Of a DNA stretch of 9,043 nucleotides, positions 1-6,863 are shown piece after piece; the stretch's first letter is position 1; each line of letters begins with the position of its first letter. A program made the translations under genes and the position numbers. Source of the DNA: Microbacteriaceae bacterium (GTDB lineage: Bacteria > Actinomycetota > Actinomycetes > Actinomycetales > Microbacteriaceae); NCBI GenBank assembly GCA_030840185.1, contig JAUZFY010000063.1:1-9043 (forward strand), given 5' to 3'. The notes under the pieces were generated by a model, which saw only the letters and a program-made list of their open reading frames with translations, made no database searches and was not told the DNA's origin.

Positions 1-181
1 GCACATCGGCGAGCGGATAGGTGAAGGCCCGCAGGATGTTCTCCCCGGCCGGCAGGTAGCCGCGTCCCTCGGCCACCTCGGCCCGCAGGAATTCCCCGAG
101 CGTCGCGATCGTGCCGGCTACCGGCTCGAGGGCGTCCGCCCATCCGGGATCGATGAGGTCGGCGAGGGGTTGGAGCGTCAC
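1..181 (-). CDS. ung: Uracil-DNA glycosylase, N-terminal 60 codons (runs off left edge)
   Basis: Family 1 uracil-DNA glycosylases excise uracil from DNA, starting base-excision repair of deaminated cytosine or misincorporated dUMP; the enzyme is cytosolic. Only the N-terminus is present, read from GTG at 181. The visible protein starts [20 protein letters not shown] and continues through [14 protein letters not shown] and [12 protein letters not shown]. This matches the known actinobacterial Ung N-terminus, where the 'Y-L-P ... I-L-R-A-F ... P-L' stretch lies just before the water-activating GQDPYP motif. That motif and the later HPSP motif are outside the window, so catalytic residues cannot be checked. 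The start is 9 bases downstream of the phosphoribosyltransferase stop on the same strand, so the two are probably cotranscribed. No strong ribosome site precedes the GTG. Identification is by recognition of the N-terminal sequence and is fairly secure. Confidence 0.83.
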   Translation of the reverse strand, partial: MTLQPLADLIDPGWADALEPVAGTIATLGEFLRAEVAEGRGYLPAGENILRAFTYPLADV

Positions 182-190
182 GCTGCGAGC

Positions 191-667
191 TTAGGTCGTG
201 ACCGGTGCCTTCGACGACCAGGGGAAGGCTATCCATTGGCTCGTCTTCTTCCACACGTAGTCCGGTTCGAGCACGGTCGCCGGCTTCGAGTACAGGCACA
301 CGGTTCGCACGTCGGCTCCCGTGCGCTGCAGGATTCCAAGCACCATCGCCAGCGTCCGACCGGAATCGGAGACGTCATCCACCAGCAGCACCCGCTTGCC
401 GGCTATCGCGGGCTCGTCGAGCATCGGCGGCAGCAGCACCGGCTCATCCAACCGCTCGTCAATTCCGGTGTAGAACTCGACGTTCAGCGCCCCGCAACTC
501 TTGACGTCGAGCGCGTAGGCGATCGATCCGGCGAGAAGCAAGCCGCCGCGGGCGATCGCCACGACGACGTCTGGCCGGAATCCGCTGGAGTAAACCATCC
601 TGGCCAGCTCGCGGCTCGCCTCCCCGAATTCGTCCCACTCCAAAATCACCCGTTCGTCAGCCGCCAT
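191..667 (-). CDS. Phosphoribosyltransferase (purine/xanthine-type PRTase), 158 aa
   Basis: A type I phosphoribosyltransferase that should transfer phosphoribose from PRPP to a base, probably in purine salvage in the cytosol. The PRPP-binding signature VLLVDDVSDSGRTL is at residues 93-106, with the paired acidic residues D97-D98 and the S102-G103-R104-T105 loop. An N-terminal 'DVVVAIARGGLLLAG' stretch (33-47) matches the PPi loop (A-R-G-G) of the xanthine/hypoxanthine-guanine PRT group. The C-terminus ends in PDYVWKKTSQWIAFPW, resembling the base-contacting 'YVxxxTxxWIxFPW' end of Gpt-like proteins. The length of 158 aa is normal for this compact group. Base specificity cannot be told from sequence alone. 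The ATG at 667 has no Shine-Dalgarno, but a TAACGT box lies 7 bases upstream, suggesting a leaderless mRNA. It is followed by ung in the same direction and is divergent from the MFS gene at 808. Confidence 0.85.
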   Translation of the reverse strand: MAADERVILEWDEFGEASRELARMVYSSGFRPDVVVAIARGGLLLAGSIAYALDVKSCGALNVEFYTGIDERLDEPVLLPPMLDEPAIAGKRVLLVDDVSDSGRTLAMVLGILQRTGADVRTVCLYSKPATVLEPDYVWKKTSQWIAFPWSSKAPVTT

Positions 668-674
668 CTACGCA

Positions 675-680
675 ACGTTA
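675..680 (-). promoter_or_regulatory. Probable -10 box of the phosphoribosyltransferase gene
   Basis: On the minus strand the hexamer TAACGT fits the TAnnnT consensus of actinobacterial housekeeping promoters. It ends 7 bases before the ATG at 667, so transcription would begin at or next to the start codon, giving a leaderless message. A 17-base spacer would put the -35 at 698-703, inside the left arm of the 85-bp palindrome; that hexamer (TCGGAA) is a poor match to TTGACA. This is inferred from spacing and consensus only. Confidence 0.4.
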
Positions 681-697
681 GCCAATGCGAGTTCCTG

Positions 698-782
698 TTC
701 CGAAATCCATGCAATCTTGAAGACACGCCGTGGGATTGCCGCACTCAGGCGGCGTGTCGTCGGGTTTGCATGGATTTCGGAA
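698..782. repeat. 85-bp interrupted palindrome in the divergent promoter region
   Basis: Perfect 17-bp outer arms lie at 698-714 (TTCCGAAATCCATGCAA) and 766-782 (its exact reverse complement). Perfect 9-bp inner arms lie at 722-730 and 750-758. Both pairs share the same centre, base 740. Between them, 716-720 can pair with 760-764 if two G-U pairs are allowed, so plus-strand RNA could form a nearly continuous stem of about 31 pairs with a 19-base loop. The outer arms fall where the -35 regions of the two divergent genes would lie. It may be an operator pair for a regulator of both genes, or a small palindromic (MITE-like) insertion; the sequence cannot decide between these. Confidence 0.85.
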
Positions 783-795
783 GGGGAGTCGCCAC

Positions 796-801
796 TAGCA
801 T
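796..801 (+). promoter_or_regulatory. Probable -10 box of the MFS transporter gene at 808
   Basis: TAGCAT fits TAnnnT and ends 6 bases before the GTG at 808, so the transcript would start at or beside the start codon. No usable Shine-Dalgarno lies at normal spacing: GAGG abuts the GTG, and AAGGGGAG at 781-788 is about 19 bases away. The -35 position at 17-base spacing (773-778) falls in the right arm of the palindrome. The arrangement mirrors that of the opposite gene. Inferred from consensus and spacing. Confidence 0.4.
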
Positions 802-807
802 CCGAGG

Positions 808-2241
808 GTGACCTCGCTGCGGAGTAGATCAGGTGCGATAACGTTCGGGCTGATCGGCTATCTCTTTCTCGTAGAGATCGTCAGCGGCATTCTGCAGGGC
901 TACTACGTTCCGCTGATCAGCGACCTGGTGCGCTACCTGCACATCCACGACGCCGACTTCAACTGGTTTGAGGCCGCGCAATTGCTGCTCTCTGCCCTCG
1001 TCGTTCCGATCCTGGCCAAGCTCGGCGACATGTTCGGGCACAAGCGCATCCTGCTGATTTCGACAGTGCTGACCGCCGCGGCGAGCTGGGCGCTCGTATT
1101 CGCGGACAACTTCGCCACGTTCCTCATCGCCTGGGCACTTCAAGGCTTCTACGTCGTCTGGCTGCCGCTCGAGGTCGCCCTCATCTTCGACCGCGGTCGG
1201 CGAACCGGCACCGGCGCATCCCAGACACGCAAGGCCGCGGCGTTTCTGGTCGTCGCCCTGGAGGCGGGTGCGATCATCGGCGCCCTTCTAGGCGGGCGCG
1301 TCTTCGGCTGGCTCGGCGAGAACGTCCCGCTCACCCTCACCGTCCCGGCCATCGCGGTGACCCTGGTGTTCTTCGCGATACTGTTCGGCGTGCCGGAGTC
1401 CATCCCGATCCGCGGACGCTCACTCGACATGGTCGGCTTCGGCATCTTGACCATGGGCCTTCTGCTCATCACGTCGGGACTCACCCTCCTGCGAATCAAC
1501 GGCCCTGGCGCCTGGTGGGTCTACCTGCTGATCATCGCCGGCCTTCTGGTGTTCATCCCGTTCGGCCGATACGAGTTGAAGCAGGATGATCCGGCGATCG
1601 ACCTCAGGGTGCTTCGCCAGCCGACCATGTGGCCGGTGCAGCTCACCGCCGGCCTGATCGGCATCAGCCTGCTCGGCGCGCAGGCCCCACTCAGCACCTA
1701 CGCCGGAACCGATCCATCACACGGCTACGGTCTCGGTCTCCATTCCGGCGATCGCTCGACCCTCATCGGCGTCTACCTGATCTCGATGATCGTCGGCGCC
1801 GTGCTCTTCCCGCTGCTGTCCCGGCGGCTGTCTCCGCGGGCAACGCTCATCGTCGCCGCCTTTTTCGTCGCCGTCGGATACCTCCTCTTCATCCCATTCC
1901 ACCTGGAGGTCTGGCAGGTCTTCCTGAACATGATCGTGGTCGGACTAGGATCGGGGGCCCTCGTCGGCGCGATGCCCGCCGCTGCCGCAGCAGCGGCACC
2001 ACCCGGCCAAACCGGCATCGCGGCGGCGCTTACCAATACGACCAAGACCATCGGCGGCTCGTTCGCGTCGGCCGTCTTCGGCATCGTGCTCGCGGCGGGC
2101 GTTCTTACCGCGGCCGCCGGCACGGCATCGAGCTTGCTCGGCTACATGACGGTCTGGGTGGTCTGCGGGGTCGGTGCTCTCATCGCCGCCGTGCTGTTGT
2201 TTTTCGTTCCGAGGCTCGCGTTTGCGGATGCCGTCGAGTAG
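808..2241 (+). CDS. MFS transporter, 14-helix DHA2-like, 477 aa
   Basis: A cytoplasmic-membrane carrier of the major facilitator superfamily, presumably proton-coupled. About 14 hydrophobic segments can be counted (first near residues 12-34, last near 443-468). The loop between helices 2 and 3 has the MFS motif A as LAKLGDMFGHKRIL (69-82). The glycine/alanine-rich stretch near 380-425 (GLGSGALVGAMP..., then GQTGIAAALTNTTKTIGGSFASAVFG) resembles the equivalent helices of EmrB/QacA-type exporters. It includes seven consecutive alanines (391-397). The substrate is unknown. GTG 808 is the only plausible start: an in-frame TAG at 796-798 bounds the frame and no earlier start codon follows it. An amidohydrolase remnant starts immediately at its stop codon in another frame, so the two may once have formed an uptake/hydrolysis or export unit. 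The C-terminus ends hydrophilically and appears complete. Confidence 0.85.
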   Translation: MTSLRSRSGAITFGLIGYLFLVEIVSGILQGYYVPLISDLVRYLHIHDADFNWFEAAQLLLSALVVPILAKLGDMFGHKRILLISTVLTAAASWALVFADNFATFLIAWALQGFYVVWLPLEVALIFDRGRRTGTGASQTRKAAAFLVVALEAGAIIGALLGGRVFGWLGENVPLTLTVPAIAVTLVFFAILFGVPESIPIRGRSLDMVGFGILTMGLLLITSGLTLLRINGPGAWWVYLLIIAGLLVFIPFGRYELKQDDPAIDLRVLRQPTMWPVQLTAGLIGISLLGAQAPLSTYAGTDPSHGYGLGLHSGDRSTLIGVYLISMIVGAVLFPLLSRRLSPRATLIVAAFFVAVGYLLFIPFHLEVWQVFLNMIVVGLGSGALVGAMPAAAAAAAPPGQTGIAAALTNTTKTIGGSFASAVFGIVLAAGVLTAAAGTASSLLGYMTVWVVCGVGALIAAVLLFFVPRLAFADAVE

Positions 2242-2242
2242 C

Positions 2243-2740
2243 ACTGTCATCCACCTTCTCGCTACCCGCAAGGACCGCCTGGCCGGCGAAGTCCTGTTCC
2301 TCCTCCAACCGGGAGAAGAGGGATACAACGGAGCGGATCGAATGCTCGACGAAGGGGCGCTGGAGCTGGCGAGCGGCGAGTTGGTCGGCGCGTACGCGCT
2401 GCACGTGACCACATCCCAGCCGCTCGGGACAGTCTGGACGAGGCCGGGAACACTGATGGCGGGATCGGCGAGGCTCGACGTCACTGTCAGCGGACGCGGT
2501 GGCCACGCTTCCGCCCCGCAGCTCGCCCTCGACCCCATCCAGGTCGTCGCGGAGATAATCACCCGGCCCGGAGCCTGCCCGCCAGAGCTCGACCCGGCGA
2601 CCGCACCATACAACCACTCCAACCTGGCGGTGTTCGACGACAGCGTTCTGCCGGATGCCGCGGCCTACCTCGCGGCACTGGCCTTCGCCCGCCTCGACGA
2701 GATCGCGGCGCGCGTCCGACCCGACTCGGAGCTCGACTGA
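2243..2740 (+). pseudogene. M20-family amidohydrolase remnant (N-terminus and most of the C-terminal half missing)
   Basis: Recognisable pieces of an M20D-type peptidase/amidohydrolase (hippurate or N-acyl-amino-acid hydrolase group, normally about 390-430 aa) are joined in one frame of about 165 codons. Homology begins abruptly at HLLATRKDRLAGEVLFLLQ, includes the metal-site acidic pair in QPGEEG and the dimerisation-domain GRGGHASAP-LALDPIQVVAEII, and then jumps at about 2558-2570 to the extreme C-terminus GACPPELDPATAPYNHSN, which carries the last metal-binding histidine. Missing are the N-terminal GHDGH-type metal-binding region, the rest of the dimerisation domain and the GAEDFS-type motif. 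It cannot form the family's active site. No stop codon interrupts the frame, and an ATG at 2228 inside the end of the MFS gene could start it, so a short non-catalytic protein is possible but unlikely. It ends 3 bases before the convergent SDR stop codon. Confidence 0.8.
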
Positions 2741-2743
2741 GGG

Positions 2744-3526
2744 CTACAGCTTCGGCTTCAGCTCGCCCCTGATCACCTTGTGCGGCGCCGCTTGCGCCAC
2801 CGGCTTGATCGTCACGAGGTCGAGATTCACGTGACCGGGCAGTTCGATGGCGTGCACAATCGCCTCGGCGACATCCTCCGCGTACAGCGGGTCGGGCACG
2901 TTCTCGTAGACGGCATCGGCCCGGGCCTGGTCGCCGCCAAATCTGGTGAGGGAGAATTCCTCCGTCTTGACCATCCCGGGCGCGACTTCGAGTACCCGGA
3001 TCGGCTCGCCGGCCAGCTCGAGCCGGAGAACCGCGACGAGGGCACGTGCAGCGAACTTCGCCGCGTTGTAGCCACCGCCTCCCTCGTAGGCGATGTGCCC
3101 GGCAATCGAGGTGACGGTGAGGATGTCGGCATGGCCGCCGTCCGCGGCCGCGCGTCGCAGCAGCGGAAGCAGCGCACTCGTGACGCGCTTCACCGCGATC
3201 ACATTGACATCGAACATGCGCGACCAGTCGTCGGCCGAGCCGTCCTCGACGGATGCGAGCCCGAACGCTCCCCCGGCATTGTTAACGAGCGCGTCGACCG
3301 GCCCCGAGGCCTCGAGGTAGTCGCGCAAGGCATCCACCTGCGCCTGGTCCGTGAGGTCGGCGGTGAAGACCGCGGCCCCGGTCTCGTCGGCTAACGCCGC
3401 GAGCCGATCGGCGCGGCGAGCGACCCCGACGACATCCCACCCCTTCGACCGAAACAACCGAACCGTTGCCGCCCCGATGCCAGAACTGGCCCCTGTAACC
3501 ACTACCCGCCGTGCTGTCAATGTCAC
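2744..3526 (-). CDS. Short-chain dehydrogenase/reductase, YdfG-like, 260 aa
   Basis: A classical NAD(P)-dependent SDR oxidoreductase, cytosolic, with a Rossmann fold. Visible motifs are the cofactor loop TGASSGIG (11-18), NNAG (82-85), N108, the catalytic S140, and Y153-x3-K157 in YNAAK; the S-to-Y distance of 13 is normal. A37-R38-R39 after strand 2 favours NADPH. The C-terminus, with 'GHVNLDLVTIKPVAQA', resembles the 'VNxxxIMPVxQ' end of the YdfG/serine-3-dehydrogenase (3-hydroxy acid dehydrogenase) group, so the substrate may be a 3-hydroxy acid, but this is inference. The GTG at 3526 gives the longest frame; however, AGGGA touches it directly, whereas a TTG two codons later (3520-3518) has that AGGGA at 6-base spacing and may be the true start. 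It is divergent from the acyltransferase gene and convergent with the amidohydrolase remnant. Confidence 0.87.
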   Translation of the reverse strand: MTLTARRVVVTGASSGIGAATVRLFRSKGWDVVGVARRADRLAALADETGAAVFTADLTDQAQVDALRDYLEASGPVDALVNNAGGAFGLASVEDGSADDWSRMFDVNVIAVKRVTSALLPLLRRAAADGGHADILTVTSIAGHIAYEGGGGYNAAKFAARALVAVLRLELAGEPIRVLEVAPGMVKTEEFSLTRFGGDQARADAVYENVPDPLYAEDVAEAIVHAIELPGHVNLDLVTIKPVAQAAPHKVIRGELKPKL

Positions 3527-3560
3527 TCCCTAATTCGATCCCGATTAACCGTATCGCGGC

Positions 3561-3566
3561 TAAGTT
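3561..3566 (+). promoter_or_regulatory. Possible -10 box of the acyltransferase gene
   Basis: TAAGTT fits TAnnnT and ends 9 bases before the ATG at 3576, which would leave a 5' leader of only zero to a few bases. No Shine-Dalgarno is present (the bases before the ATG are GGACGCAAG). The 49-bp region is shared with the divergent SDR gene, for which TACGGT (minus strand, 3553-3548) is a weaker candidate -10. No convincing -35 is visible for either. Inferred from consensus only. Confidence 0.35.
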
Positions 3567-3575
3567 GGACGCAAG

Positions 3576-4682
3576 ATGAGCACCTCCCGCACAGCGCCAT
3601 CGCCACCCGCTGTCTCGCAGCGAATTCCGCTTTGGGATAACGCCCGATTTCTTTGTGTCGCTCTCGTGGTCATCGACCACGCGGTGCTGCCACTCACCGC
3701 CAACAACGACCACGCATTCGTCGTATACCTGTTCATCCACGGCTTCCACATTCCGGCATTCGCGATGATCAGCGGCTATTTCTCGAAGGCCGGCCCGTCA
3801 TCGGCCCGGCGGATGAAGAAAATCCTGACGGACATCCTGCTGCCTTACGTGATCATGCAGACCATCTGGACCGTCGTGCAGTACCTGGTCGACGGGTCGG
3901 CTAGCGCCAATTTGACCGCGCCGCACTGGACGCTGTGGTTTCTGCTCGCCCTCGGTATCTTCCGGCTGATCCTGCCGTACCTCGTGCTTCTGCGTTGGCC
4001 GCTCGTCTGGTCGATACTGTTTTCAATCGGTGTCGGGTATCTCAGCAACGTCGGCGCCACCTTTTCGCTAGCCCGGGCAATCGGACTCCTCCCGTTCTTC
4101 TTGCTCGGCTGGCAGTTCCGACAGTGGAAGCTCGTGGAGAAGTGGGGTGTCGTCGAACGGCAGGCCTGGCTTATCCGGGTGATCGCGGTCGCGATCTTCG
4201 TGGCCTGGGGATGCTCGATCGCATTCTTCATCCCGTTTTGGAGAAGCCTCAGCGTGCACTGGTTCCTCTATGACAACTCGTACACCAGTCTCGGCCAGGA
4301 CGACTGGTGGGCGGGACTCGTACGGCTCGGGTTCCTCGGGCTCGCGGCGGTGCTCAGTGCGGCATTCTTTGTGCTCGTTCCGCGGTCACCCACCTGGATA
4401 ACCGACTTCGGCCAGGCGACCATGTACATCTACCTGCTGCACAGCTTCGTTCTCTACCCACTGCTCAAATCCGGAATCCTCAGACAGACTCCGTCGCCGG
4501 ACTGGCTTCTGCTCGCGCTTGTGCTCGCCGGAATAGCGATCTCCATCGCCCTCGCGAGCCCGCTCGTTCGCAAAGTGTTCCGACCGCTCATCGAACCGAA
4601 GCCAAGATGGCTGTTCGTTGACATCGACGACAATCCGACCGGGCCATCCCGAACGGACCCGACGGGTTCTCGACGCGACTGA
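3576..4682 (+). CDS. Membrane acyltransferase, acyltransferase-3 family (fucose 4-O-acetylase-like), 368 aa
   Basis: An integral membrane enzyme of the acyltransferase-3 (OafA/NodX/WecH-like) superfamily, which O-acylates sugars of surface glycans or other extracytoplasmic substrates. The family pattern is clear: RIPLWDNARFLCVALVVIDH (residues 16-35, with D21, R24 and conserved H35), then HGFHIPAFAMISGYF (55-69), HWTLWFLLAL (117-126), LLPFFLLGW (171-179) and MYIYLLHSFVLYPLL near 283-297. Roughly ten hydrophobic segments are present, with a short cytosolic-looking tail rich in Asp, Pro and Arg after residue 343. The 'HIP-F-ISGYF' and 'YIYLLH' variants are typical of the fucose 4-O-acetylase-like branch. 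The acceptor is unknown, and no polysaccharide genes are nearby, so this is a stand-alone modifier gene in the window. It converges on the MFS gene with only 3 bases between the stop codons. Confidence 0.82.
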   Translation: MSTSRTAPSPPAVSQRIPLWDNARFLCVALVVIDHAVLPLTANNDHAFVVYLFIHGFHIPAFAMISGYFSKAGPSSARRMKKILTDILLPYVIMQTIWTVVQYLVDGSASANLTAPHWTLWFLLALGIFRLILPYLVLLRWPLVWSILFSIGVGYLSNVGATFSLARAIGLLPFFLLGWQFRQWKLVEKWGVVERQAWLIRVIAVAIFVAWGCSIAFFIPFWRSLSVHWFLYDNSYTSLGQDDWWAGLVRLGFLGLAAVLSAAFFVLVPRSPTWITDFGQATMYIYLLHSFVLYPLLKSGILRQTPSPDWLLLALVLAGIAISIALASPLVRKVFRPLIEPKPRWLFVDIDDNPTGPSRTDPTGSRRD

Positions 4683-4685
4683 CCC

Positions 4686-6245
4686 CTAGTGCGCTCCCCC
4701 GCCGTCCGTGGACGCTCCGGCCTCGGCCGGCGCCGCCTCCCAACCGCGATTGACCCGCCTCGGAAGCGCGAACACCAGGAAGAAGGCGACCAGGGCGAAC
4801 GCGGCGCTGACCGCCATCGCCGACGCGGCGCTGTGCGTGAAGCCGATCGCCACATCGTGCGCGACCGCGGCCTTGACCTCCGCGGCCGACGGGCGACCAG
4901 TGAATGTCGGCTTGGCGATGCTGAGCGTGCCGAAGAAAACACTTCCGATCACGGCGATTCCCACCGCACTTCCGATGCGCTGCATGGTTCCGATTACCCC
5001 GCTCGCCGCCCCGGCCTCCCTGGCGTCGACCGTCGCCACGATGAACTGGGCGTTCGGCGCGATGAAGAGCCCGCTACCGATTCCGGCGATCAGGAGCGGC
5101 GCGAGTAGCTCCCAGTTGGTGAGATCGGCGGCCGGGACAGTCTCGAGCACAATCCAGACGGCGGCCAGCCCCGCCGTGACCATCGCGACGCCGAGCACGA
5201 GAACGGATCGGCCGAGTCGAGTTGCCAGTCGGTTGCTCTGCGACGCGCCGACGATGCTGCCTATAGCAAACGGAATCGACACGAGCCCCGACTCGAGCGC
5301 GGAGTGCCCGAGCCCGCTCTGCCAGAGGATCGAGATGGAGAAGAAGATGCTCGTGAAGGCGGCGAAGTAGACGAGGGCGAGAATCGTCCCCCCGGTGAAT
5401 GCCGGGTGGGTGAAGAGGTGCGGCGGAACGAGCGGACTCTTTCCGCGACTGGTGTAGCGAACCTCCCACAGTGCGAACAGCACGATCAGCACCGCCCCGG
5501 CGGCGAGGGTCATATACGTCCAGACCGGCCAGCCCTGGTCCTGTCCCTCGATGAGTGGCACCAGGATGCCGACGAGACCGGCGGCAAGCAGCAACAGCCC
5601 GATCCAGTCCACTCCCCCCGACATTTTTCCGCTCGCCGCGCCCCGTGGGAGGAGGTACACCGCGGCGACGAGGGCGACGATTCCAATCGGGACGTTCACG
5701 TCAAACACGTAGCGCCAGCCATCCTTCTCCCCGAACGCTTGAATGAGTAATCCGCCGGCAATCGGCCCGAGGGCCGAGGAGATGCCGATGACGGCGCCCA
5801 TGATCGCGAAGGCCTTGCCCCGGGTCTTTCCCTTGAACAGCAGCTGGATGAAGGCGGTGACGGCCGGGAGGTAGATACCGCCGGCGAGTCCCTGAATGAC
5901 GCGTGCCACGACCAACTGCGTGCTGTCTTGGGCGAGACCACAGGCGAGGCTCGAGACGGTGAACAGGGCGAGCCCGGCGAAGAACACCCACTTGTGGCCG
6001 AACCGGTCGCCGAGCCTTCCGGCCGGAATCAGCACGAGGCCGAACGCCAGAGCGTAGCGGGAGATGATCCAGGAGAGGGTCGCCTCGTTCGCGCTAAGAC
6101 TCGTTCGAATGGTCGGAAGGGCAACGTTGACGATTGTGGCGTCGAGGAGCGACATGAACATGCCAATGAGAAGCACACTGAGTGCTCGCCAGGCGTGTTT
6201 CGGCGAGATGTCGAGGGCATTCTGTGCCGTCTGAGGCTGGGACAT
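4686..6245 (-). CDS. DHA2-type MFS efflux transporter (EmrB/QacA-like), 519 aa
   Basis: A 14-helix drug:proton antiporter-type transporter of the cytoplasmic membrane. Diagnostic motifs are LDATIVNVALP in helix 1 (34-44, motif D1), GRLGDRFGHK (76-85, motif A), RVIQGLAGG (115-123, motif B with R115), GAVIGISSALGPIAGG (150-165, motif C, typical of exporters), and WRYVFDVNVPIG (177-188), the usual DHA2 signature. The C-terminal tail is short, acidic/alanine-rich and cytosolic. Its length is standard for the family. The ATG at 6245 overlaps the padR stop (TAATG), and GGAAGGAA (minus strand, 6261-6254) gives a good ribosome site 8 bases upstream inside padR, so translation can be both coupled and independent. 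Substrates are likely toxic or antibiotic compounds sensed by the PadR protein, but the sequence does not say which. Confidence 0.9.
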   Translation of the reverse strand: MSQPQTAQNALDISPKHAWRALSVLLIGMFMSLLDATIVNVALPTIRTSLSANEATLSWIISRYALAFGLVLIPAGRLGDRFGHKWVFFAGLALFTVSSLACGLAQDSTQLVVARVIQGLAGGIYLPAVTAFIQLLFKGKTRGKAFAIMGAVIGISSALGPIAGGLLIQAFGEKDGWRYVFDVNVPIGIVALVAAVYLLPRGAASGKMSGGVDWIGLLLLAAGLVGILVPLIEGQDQGWPVWTYMTLAAGAVLIVLFALWEVRYTSRGKSPLVPPHLFTHPAFTGGTILALVYFAAFTSIFFSISILWQSGLGHSALESGLVSIPFAIGSIVGASQSNRLATRLGRSVLVLGVAMVTAGLAAVWIVLETVPAADLTNWELLAPLLIAGIGSGLFIAPNAQFIVATVDAREAGAASGVIGTMQRIGSAVGIAVIGSVFFGTLSIAKPTFTGRPSAAEVKAAVAHDVAIGFTHSAASAMAVSAAFALVAFFLVFALPRRVNRGWEAAPAEAGASTDGGGAH

Positions 6246-6811
6246 TACTGGTGTTCCTTCCGGGACTTTTCGTCCGCAATGATCTCGGGCAGAGCCGCGA
6301 GAAGGTCTTCATGCCAGGCAATTTCGCCTCTCCAACGCGAGGCCTGGTGCCGCAGCGCCCAGACTTCGGCGACCGTGAGCAAGTGCGTGATCGATCGCAA
6401 GTGGATTTCACTCTCATCGAGTGTTGTCCGCAACCGGGCAAGCCTGTCCCGAATGATGTCCGGAAGCTCGTCGAGGAGCAACGGGTCGAGTCGGGTGATG
6501 GCGAGGTCGACCGGATCCGGCTTGATGATGATGTCGCTCAGGCCCCGCTTGCGCAGCTCGTCGAGAGCCGCTTGCCCCGGCCCGCTGATGCGATATATCT
6601 GCCGCTCCGGATACTTTCCCTGCCGTTCGACCCGTTCCTCGCTGATGAGGCCCTCGCTCGCGAGGCGCTTGATCGCCCCGTAGATGGCGCTCGGGGCAAA
6701 GTCCGTCCAGAGATCGGTATGTTCCTCCTCGGCGAGGAGGATCAGCCCGTGGCCGTGCATCGGCCCGCGCTGCGCGAGGGAACCGAGGATGAACAGACGG
6801 ATAGAAGACAC
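6245..6811 (-). CDS. PadR-family transcriptional regulator, 188 aa
   Basis: A cytosolic DNA-binding repressor of the PadR family, which commonly controls adjacent efflux pumps or phenolic-acid detoxification. The N-terminal winged helix-turn-helix begins SSIRLFILGSLAQRGPMHGH, the usual PadR start. The recognition helix is around SAIYGAIKRLASEGLI (41-56), followed by the wing RQGKYPERQIYRIS (63-76). After about residue 100 there is a helical C-terminal domain rich in Leu, Arg and Glu (the Vir-type dimerisation region), so this is the longer class of PadR proteins. It starts at GTG 6811; GAGAG 7 bases upstream could act as a weak ribosome site. Its stop overlaps the start of the DHA2 pump by one base, making a padR-pump operon. 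A perfect palindrome on its start codon suggests autoregulation. Effector unknown. Confidence 0.9.
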   Translation of the reverse strand: MSSIRLFILGSLAQRGPMHGHGLILLAEEEHTDLWTDFAPSAIYGAIKRLASEGLISEERVERQGKYPERQIYRISGPGQAALDELRKRGLSDIIIKPDPVDLAITRLDPLLLDELPDIIRDRLARLRTTLDESEIHLRSITHLLTVAEVWALRHQASRWRGEIAWHEDLLAALPEIIADEKSRKEHQ

Positions 6812-6824
6812 GAGAGTACTCTCG
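6811..6824. promoter_or_regulatory. 14-bp perfect palindrome at padR start, candidate PadR operator
   Basis: CGAGAGTACTCTCG is identical to its reverse complement. It includes the first base of the padR GTG codon and contains the GAGAG that would serve as ribosome site. Binding of a PadR dimer here would block the start of the padR-pump operon. The sequence is unlike the ATGT-n8-ACAT pattern described for some PadR proteins, so the assignment rests on position and symmetry only. A less perfect TACTCGCGC follows at 6831-6839. Confidence 0.45.
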
Positions 6825-6863
6825 CATGACTACTCGCGCGCATCAAATCCAAGATTACGTCGA

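Noticed and set aside
698..782. Rho-independent terminator made by the palindrome
   Set aside because: The stem lies between divergent genes whose transcription runs away from it, it is long with a 19-base loop, and no T-run follows either arm.
170..811. Plus-strand open frame of 213 codons over the phosphoribosyltransferase region
   Set aside because: It is antisense to a gene with a clear PRPP-binding motif, has a shadow-frame composition and runs through the palindrome and promoter region.
1945..2622. Minus-strand open frame of 225 codons across the transporter end and the amidohydrolase remnant
   Set aside because: Its composition is that of a shadow frame (Ser/Arg/Pro-rich), it has no motif, and the plus-strand frames carry recognisable protein families.
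2228..2740. Amidohydrolase fragment as a functional small enzyme
   Set aside because: The N-terminal metal-binding region and the GAEDF-type motif are absent, so the family's two-metal site cannot be assembled.
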